The notes beneath the pieces were generated by a model. It was not told where the DNA came from, searched no databases, and saw only the letters and a program-made list of their open reading frames with translations. Made by a program: the position numbers and the translations under genes. From NCBI GenBank assembly GCA_964058805.1, contig CAXKVV010000482.1, positions 1 to 42,172 of the forward strand: a DNA stretch of 42,172 bases, in the 5' to 3' direction. Origin of the DNA: Schoenoplectus triqueter (Eukaryota; Streptophyta; Magnoliopsida; Poales; Cyperaceae). Below, piece by piece: positions 35,901 through 42,172 of this stretch (positions are counted from its first letter, which is position 1; each line of letters opens with the position of its first letter).

Positions 35901-36581
35901 GATCTGGTTGTCCTCATCCCTACCCAACAGCCCCACCCCACCTGACCATAACCGTTTTTTTTTTCTTCATGTGTTTACTTGTCTAATCAAGGCATTGTTA
36001 AGTTGTAATAAGTTCTATGTTCTACTACCAACTAAGACTACAAGTTACGGAAGCTAAACAGAGTATAAAAATCTTCTATTGGGTATAGTCATTAGTGCCA
36101 TTGTGTACTTCTAATAGGTGGTAATGTAATCTTCTTTGTTGGTCTTAAAAGAGTCACGGAGAAGAAGCAAAATCATTTCTGTATCTAAATGATCAGCAGG
36201 AAGAACAAGCATGCAGATTAAAGTCTATAATGAATTATGCGTACCCACCTCAAAATTATAGATTGCCCCCCAACAGTAAGAAATGTTTTTTTTTAATATA
36301 TATACACATTAAAAGTAAAATCAAACAGTGGGTGTCGATTCGGTTCTGACCTGAGCGGGCTTAGACCCGTACTTGAACAAAGACCCCTTAAGCTGCTTCT
36401 TGCGGCTTCCCAATCCTACCGACTCTGCTAGTGATGCGACAACGCTACTAGATGCGACAGTAGGCGGTGCTGACACGGATTTCGCCGAGCGGCCGCGTAC
36501 GATACCGTTAAACCAGGAGGTGGAGGTGGTGGAGCCGGTCGGCGAGGAGGTGGCAGTAGTGGCGGCCAACGCCGTGTCCAT
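32997..36581 (-). CDS. Alpha/beta hydrolase, DUF1749 (SidJ-like) family
   Basis: Serine hydrolase of a family found in fungi and plants; fungal members include the siderophore esterase SidJ. The plant substrate is unknown to me. Exons 5' to 3': 36351-36581, 35560-35636, 35091-35196, 34891-34983, 34743-34808, 34051-34196, 33541-33649, 33252-33316, 32997-33144; all phases agree, giving 346 residues. A Ser/Thr-rich N-terminus (about 1-75) precedes VIFIGGLTDGLLATKYIEPL. The nucleophile is Ser165 in GHSTG; the likely acid is Asp283 (FSMADEYVP) and the likely base His316 (EWGNHALS). The start ATG 36581 is the first in frame. The C-terminus is KGWDDPWS. The N-terminal 75 residues could be a targeting or disordered region. 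Spacing to the next recognised gene on either side exceeds 5 kb. Confidence 0.93.
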
Positions 36582-36800
36582 CGCCTCAAAACGCGACCGC
36601 AGCCAAAGGTCCAATTAGTTGCTTTGATCGTTTAATGAGGAAATGAGGATTGCCAGACAAATCTTGAATATACTCTGCACACAATAATGGCGTTTAATGA
36701 TGGATGTTCGATCTTCTGCAATCGAAACCAGATAGAATGAAGGCGTTTGCACAGTTATAGCCCCATAGATTTTCATTCTACGAGAATTATTAGTCGGACA

Positions 36801-36866
36801 AATGGTAGAATGTTAACAATCCTATTTTTATAAGGGGGGTAAATAGTAGAATGTTAACAATCCTAC
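36801..36866. repeat. Short direct repeat upstream of the hydrolase gene
   Basis: GTAGAATGTTAACAATCCTA occurs twice, about 41 bp apart (near 36805 and 36846), in the spacer before the start of the minus-strand hydrolase gene. Confidence 0.7.
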
Positions 36867-37040
36867 TAAACTGAAGAACATGTTGACTTCAATTGAAGCC
36901 TCGAGGACAAAATATTAAAAAGCATGTCTGCGTCTTCTGCCGTATTTCAAGTTTGAATAAATATAAAATGTCTCAGATTTTATCTCCAATCGAAATTTTA
37001 ATAAAAAAATTAATGATATTTTTTTATTATTTTATTATAT

Positions 37041-37617
37041 ATTTTTTTATCAATAATAATATTTTCTAACCGAACTATTTATACATAAATTTTTATTAAT
37101 AAATTATAAATTTTTACCAACAATAATAATCGAGTAAAAAATGGATGGCTAGCCCTACAACATCCTTCTTAGCTATAACCAGCTTTCCTATTCCATACTC
37201 CTCCAAGAGCACTAATATTACTTTCGAGAATTTATACAAACCAATAGTAGGTTCTGGCTCACAAGACTATATTGATTGCTTTCAAAACAGTGATTGGAAT
37301 GCTACTCTTTGTTGGGAAATTCTAACCAGAAAAGGTGAGGTTTGCAAAGATGTGTGAAAATTAGTATTGTATCACCATTCCGCTAAAGGAACCCATTTGA
37401 CCCACTGTTTCTTTTGTTGAAATACCATGCATCTGAGGTAGTTTTCACGGAAAGCTTGTCTGTTTTGGGAGGACAGACGTGTCAGCTGGTATAGTTCTAG
37501 TAGATTAGAGAGACATAGAATTTTTTATTAATAATAGAGCACAAAGATTTTGTTTTGTGTAAATTTTTATCAATAATAATATTTACTGACCGAAATGTTC
37601 ATAATAAATTTTTATCA
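37041..37617. repeat. Diverged direct repeat pair flanking an unrecognised segment
   Basis: The sequence at about 37041-37097 (TTTTTTTATCAATAATAATA, then ACCGAA and ATAAATTTTTAT) recurs at about 37561-37617 with a few changes. The two copies could be ends of a decayed element. The segment between has higher GC and contains the reading frame at 37145. Confidence 0.5.
37145..37357 (+). CDS. Unrecognised 70-residue reading frame
   Basis: Starts MASPTTSFLAITSF and ends EVCKDV. It has three Cys residues (DCF, LCW, EVC) and an N-terminal hydrophobic stretch. The spacing C...CW faintly recalls small secreted prolamin-like/ECA1 proteins, and similar composition continues for about 20 codons past the TGA. 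I could not confirm any family. It may be a decayed gene fragment or chance. Confidence 0.2.
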   Translation: MASPTTSFLAITSFPIPYSSKSTNITFENLYKPIVGSGSQDYIDCFQNSDWNATLCWEILTRKGEVCKDV

Positions 37618-38003
37618 TCTTAATTTTTTTTAATATAATAATTATATAAAATATAATATATTTTTTTATTAAAATTCAACTCATCAATAACTCTTCGGGA
37701 CAAAATAATGGACTTTATATCATTGCCCTTCAAGTTTTAACTGAACTAAAACTCTTGGGCTGTTTTTTTTTCCGAGTAGTTACTTTATATATATTGAAAA
37801 AACAAGTATAAGGGTCTATTTGGACAGCGCAAAGGGAATATAGATACGAACAAACAATTTGATTTTTTTTCTCTACACAGTAACAACGTCGAATAGGGTC
37901 TAAAACAATTGTACAAGTTGTCAACCTAGCATCCCGTGCCGTAATTGAACATCCTGCACTACTATAATCGTATAAATTAGGAAATGACAGAAATCTTGCT
38001 AGC

Positions 38004-38429
38004 CAGATTTTAATTATTCAAATAATTTTAATTTTAATTATTTAAATAATTTTAATTTTAATAATAAAAGTGATAAAAATAAAATTTTAAGAATATGAAT
38101 GGCAGCACGATACTAGTAGTGGCGTCTTTTCTTTTTTTTCTTTTTTACTTTTCAGTTTTTTTCTTAAAAAGAAATTGAAATATACCAGTGGGAGTGGCGT
38201 TTTTCCAACTGGCGTCAGGAGCAACACAAACTCTAAGTTAAAAAAAATATAAAACACGTCACTGGGAGTAGCGTCTTTGCATAAACACGTCACTCCCAGT
38301 GACGTCTTTGCACAAACGCGTCAGCACCACTAACAGTGGCGCGCTGCCATTTGTATTCTTAAAATTTTAATTTTATTACTTTTATTACTAAAATTAAGAT
38401 TATTTAAATAATTATTATAAAAAAAACTG
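38004..38429. mobile_element. Mutator-type MITE with CpG-rich palindromes (copy A)
   Basis: A perfect 9-bp duplication CTTGCTAGC flanks the element (37995-38003 and 38430-38438). The ends are CAGATTTTAATTATT and, inverted, CAGTTTTTTTTATAA. AT-rich arms of roughly 100 bp pair with each other. The core holds GC-rich words such as ACGTCACTCCCAGTGACGTC (a perfect palindrome) and AACAGTGGCGCGC. It has no coding capacity. Confidence 0.88.
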
Positions 38430-38711
38430 CTTGCTAGCATACTAACGCTAGTAGATTACTGCTGCAATGCTATTCAAAAAACAAGATAGTGAAAGGAATA
38501 ATCGGGAAAATTTTATCATTTCATGATTTCGTCCGACTAATATTATACAATAAACAGTACGTGCTAAATTAATATGTCCAGATAAATCAGGGACATTCTA
38601 ATTTTGCCTTATATCCATGAGCCCTTTTGTCCTTTATATTTCTTTGTGCAATTTCATGTATAAACATGTAAAGAATGTTAAATTGGAGAAAGCACAGTGT
38701 TTAGTAGCTTA

Positions 38712-40337
38712 GGGAGTGTTCAGATTTTTTATATATAATAATTATATTATTAATAATAAGAGTGATAAAAATAAAAAATTTAAATCTACGAATGGCAACG
38801 CGTCACTGTCAGTGGCGCGGAGCAAACGCACCATTGCCAGTGATGTTTTTACTGAAACACGCCACTGTTTGTCTCCCACAAATAGTAATCGCGCAGATAG
38901 ATACCTGCACGTGTATTTATAGTGATCAAAAATCCATTTTTAGGCAAACGCGTCACTGACAGTGGCGCGTTTACACAAAGACGCCACTGATAGTGACGCA
39001 TTTGCTCCGCGCCACTGGCAGTGCCGCGCTTCCATTCATAAATTTAAATTTTTTTTATCACTCTTATTATTAATAATATGGTTTTTATAATTATTATATA
39101 TAAAAAAATCTAGGGAGTGTTTGACACTTCAATTTCTTTTGAAATAAGACGAAGAAGAGATAATCTGAAAGAAAATTATTAAATAGTGAAAGAAAATACA
39201 TTTTTTTGGGAAGAAAGTGGAAAACAATTATTTGAAAAGAAAGCTTCTTTTACTTTATTTTACTTTATTTGTGAAATTTGATATCAGTGTTTAACAACGG
39301 TGAGAGAAAAAAAAATACCGAAAGAAAGATATGAGTCGAGAGGGAGTTTCTTCCGGAAAAAGAGAGAAAAAATTATCTTCTTCTGCTTTATTTTCATTTC
39401 ATTTGACATTTTCTTCTGAAATTACTCATTGTTCTCCCTTCTTCCAGAAGAAAAGTGTTATCAAACACCTCTTAAGTTAGAAGAATTGTTTTCCTTGTAA
39501 GAAGTAGAAAAAGAGCTCTTCCACCCTTTGACCAAATTTATTTAACATCATATTATAAAATATCATTCATTCTCTTCTTTTTTTCAATTCTTTAATTATT
39601 TTTTAATGATAATTATATTATTAATTAATAATTATAATGATAATAATAAATATAGCTATGACAATAAATCTATAACTATAGTAACATTAGTAATAATTAT
39701 ATTTATTATTTTAATTATATTTTATAATACTCATTATAACATAGTAATTATTATAATTATTTTGACAGAAATATTATAATACTCTTAATTATATTTTTAT
39801 TTGACAGTAATAATAATTGTAATAAATTTATGACTAAAAAAATAGTAATTAATTTAATTATTACAATACTAATATCATCATATTCTCAATAATATTTTTT
39901 ATTGTTATAACAATTAATTTAATATTTTCACTATGATAATAATAATAATAATTACTTTTTATCTACAAAAATATTAGTTAATTAAATTATTAAAATACTA
40001 ACATTATAATATTAATTTATCCATAAAAATAATAATCGATTTAAATACTAAGATAGCAATAAAAAATTTATAATATTATCGTTGTAAAAATTAATCTAAT
40101 ATTATTATTTTAGTAGTAATAAATTATTATTATTATTGAAATTAAATGTATCATTATCATTATTCACTAAATTCATAAAATTGTGATATTTTAATTTTAA
40201 ATAAAAAAATCAATACTCTTTTCTTCTAATATTGAAGTACTATCGTTGAAAATTAAAATAAAATGAAAGAATAGTTCTTCATGAAGATATTTCTTTTTTT
40301 ATCTTATTCTGAGAAATTGAGAGTATCAAACAGACCG
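38712..40337. mobile_element. PIF/Harbinger (Tourist-like) element, interrupted by a MITE
   Basis: TTA flanks both sides (38709-38711 and 40338-40340). The left end GGGAGTGTT is split by the nested element and resumes at 39113 as GGGAGTGTTTGACACTTC. The inverted right end reads CGGTCTGTTTGATACTC. Inside the TIRs both ends continue with CAATTTCT...AATAAGA. The TTA duplication and a G-rich end with TGTTTG fit PIF/Harbinger. The interior is very AT-rich with TAATAATAA runs and no transposase frame. Confidence 0.7.
38721..39112. mobile_element. Mutator-type MITE with CpG-rich palindromes (copy B), nested
   Basis: Same design as the element at 38004: ends CAGATTTTTTATATATAA and, inverted, TAGATTTTTTTATATATAA. 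A 9-bp duplication GGGAGTGTT (38712-38720, 39113-39121) duplicates the end of the host Harbinger element. Shared internal words include AATAATAAGAGTGATAAAA. The core has at least five copies of a GCGTCACTG.CAGTGGCGC-type palindrome (for example 38949-38969). Confidence 0.85.
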
Positions 40338-40552
40338 TTAAGTAGGTTTTACCAGTAATTCGTACAATGTAAAAGTCCATTTTCCAAGGGAATTGCACAC
40401 AAAGTATACGTCGCACAACGTCTAGGCCGCAAGATTTTATCGGGTCATAAGTATGGATTTAACGGTCGAGCCCAATTGAGCTTATGCACGGCACTAAATT
40501 AGCTCAAACCAGTAAAAAAAATCAATCAGCTCCTCTGAATTGTGTCAATACT

Positions 40553-41290
40553 CAGGCTTGTCAATGGATCGGATTCGAATCGGATCCCGAAGGATTTAAA
40601 TGTGAATCTATTAAAATTTTATAAGATTTTTATGTGGATTCGTATCTAATAACATTTTGAGAATCCAAATAAAAATACATATTTGTTATTATAGTAGATT
40701 CAGATCATATTTCGAATTTTGTATTATAATAATATTAAAAATAACATAATTAATATATGATAAGAGAAAATTATCATATTATCTTTAGATTATTTTAAAC
40801 ATAACAACAATCATAAACCATATTTGCTATTATAAAAATCTTAAAATTATTTGTTCCAATTATAAACATAGCAACAGTCATAACTATTTGTTTCAACTTT
40901 TAAAACATACAATAAGCATTTAATGACATAATAAAATCTATCTAATTAATATAATAACTATTATTCAACTTTATGAATCAACACATAATGAAACATAAAT
41001 ATTGCTCTTCAATTTAAACTAAATTGGACATGTCTATTTTATTAATTAACATATTATATAGTTTTATTTTACTTTTATTTTATTTATTTATCGAATTCAT
41101 AGCGGATTCAAATTCGAATCTTATAAGATCCAAATGCGGATCAATTATATTAGATGGATCATTTTCTATAATATATATGTTGATCCAATAAACTAACAGA
41201 TATATTTTAAGAATCCATATGCAAATCTATTTGTGCAGATTCGGATATGATTTTATTATATCCATAATAAAATAAAAATATGTCACTAAA
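40553..41290. mobile_element. Degenerate hAT-like element with GGATCGGATTC motifs
   Basis: It begins near AGGCTTGTCAATGGATCGG, resembling the end of the intact hAT MITE at 30563 and the inverted right end of the element at 11170-11768. GGATC/GAATC motifs recur at both sides (40565-40690 and 41090-41250) around an AT-rich interior. The right boundary and target duplication are not resolved. Confidence 0.4.
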
Positions 41291-41659
41291 ATTTAAATCA
41301 TCTCTTTATCAATACGGCCACGTCTTAAGAATATTTTTTTATAATTGATTCCATTTTTTTATTTTGCTTATGCAACCCGCTACAAAACCTGAATACACAC
41401 ATAAGGGCACAGCCCACAGGTTTCTCTCAGCTAATTTTCATTTGGCGGGTCTTTAATTTCGGACCAGAGAGATGACAGAGGATCGAATCGTGCCTAAACC
41501 TGTTATACATGCACCTATGGCTCGTCGTCTTCAAGATTCTCTTTCTTCCAGTCGGTTCATGTGAACCATTTTCCGAGATCATCATAAATTAACCAATTCC
41601 ACACATCTCCTTCTCTTCCTATCATCTCTCGGTCTCCCTCCCCCTCTCAGTCACTCACC

Positions 41660-42037
41660 ATGGCGATTTCCACTTCCTTCTCCACATTCTCGCTTCTCAC
41701 TCAGCGCAAATCTCCTCGGTTGCCGGTTGTGATCTGCTCTCTCTCTCCTATCTCCTCTCTCTCGCAGTCTTCGCTCTCTTCACAATTTCTCTCCGACTTC
41801 CAGCCGATGAATAAATACAATTTTTCAAAAAGGCCCCACCTTTCATCAAAATTCAATGTTCAAGCATCAGCGGATAAAAAGAAAGTACTGATTGTCAATA
41901 CCAACAGTGGTGGGCATGCTGTGATCGGCTTCTACTTTGCAAAAGAGTTGTTGGCATCCGGTCATGAGGTCACTGTGCTTACAGTTGGTGAAGAGGGTTC
42001 TAGTAAGATGAAGAAACCTCCATTTACTAGATTTTCG
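41660..42037 (+). CDS. CSP41A: Chloroplast stem-loop binding protein CSP41a, first exon
   Basis: CSP41a is a chloroplast RNA-binding protein and endonuclease related to atypical short-chain dehydrogenases; it stabilises or processes plastid transcripts. Only the first exon (126 codons) is in the window; it ends ...FTRFS before a GTAATT donor and the gene continues beyond the right edge. The start ATG has a strong context (ACCATGGCG). A Ser-rich transit peptide covers roughly residues 1-70, followed by the Rossmann-like start [20 protein letters not shown], which is highly characteristic of CSP41a, then TVLTVGEE and KMKKPPF. The 5' UTR is CT-rich. Recognition rests on this conserved N-terminal block. 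Confidence 0.9.
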
Positions 42038-42172
42038 GTAATTTATTTTGCTATAGTTGGACCTTTATATTCCTATCGCTCAATGTCCTGTATAGTACTG
42101 ATAAGTACCAGAAAACCTGGCAATTGTGCATGAGTCAATATTTTCAAAATGTTCATACCCCTCCCTCAAGTA

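Noticed and set aside
37145..37450. ECA1/prolamin-like small secreted protein
   Set aside because: The Cys pattern is only suggestive and the frame stops early; kept as an unrecognised frame only.
38716..38959. Two overlapping reading frames of 65-68 codons
   Set aside because: They lie entirely in the non-coding nested MITE and arise from its GC-rich palindromes.
38780..39030. CRISPR-like regular repeats of CACTG/CAGTG words
   Set aside because: The words are palindromic, vary in sequence and spacing, and lie inside a plant MITE with target duplications.

Overview
The window is nuclear DNA from a flowering plant, probably a eudicot. The grounds are intron-rich genes with GT-AG splice sites, plant-only gene families, very AT-rich spacers and many plant-type transposons. 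I see no prokaryotic operons, rRNA or tRNA genes, or CRISPR. All exon models were read by eye from splice sites and family resemblance recalled from memory. No database search was run.

Layout, left to right. (1) 1-9.3 kb, minus strand: a KAPP-type phosphatase gene (FHA plus PP2C domains). It is partial and probably disrupted. A young, RT-deleted Ty1/copia LTR retrotransposon (3798-7454) sits in one of its introns, and a 1.07 kb TIR element lies at 126-1194. (2) 9.3-14.3 kb: AT-rich spacer with transposon remnants. (3) 14.74-19.43 kb, plus strand: a complete nine-exon TT8/AN1-type bHLH regulator gene. It has a 15-nt microexon, a GC-AG intron and an intronic SINE. (4) 19.8-21.6 kb, minus strand: a Topors-like RING E3 ligase pseudogene with several separate lesions. 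(5) 21.8-22.4 kb: a long inverted repeat followed by a fold-back MITE. (6) 23.70-24.75 kb, plus strand: an intronless adenylate isopentenyltransferase (IPT5-like, cytokinin synthesis). (7) 24.8-33 kb: long AT-rich spacer with a 141-bp tandem repeat and a 413-bp hAT MITE. (8) 33.0-36.6 kb, minus strand: a complete nine-exon alpha/beta hydrolase of the DUF1749 family. (9) 36.6-41.6 kb: transposon-rich spacer with two related Mutator-type MITEs full of short CpG-rich palindromes; one is nested in a PIF/Harbinger element. (10) 41.66 kb to the right edge, plus strand: first exon of CSP41A, a chloroplast stem-loop RNA-binding protein.

The genes do not form one pathway. Their proximity looks like ordinary plant gene order: from memory, Arabidopsis IPT5 and a DUF1749 hydrolase are also neighbours (At5g19040/At5g19050). 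TT8, IPT5-like, the DUF1749 hydrolase and CSP41A read cleanly, about 4.4 kb of coding sequence without an indel. The small indels in the KAPP-like and Topors-like genes are therefore more likely real decay than general assembly error. I did not find a convincing new biological system. The most unusual items are the palindrome-bearing MITE family, the retrotransposon a few bases from a 5' splice site, and the unusual splicing of the TT8-like gene.
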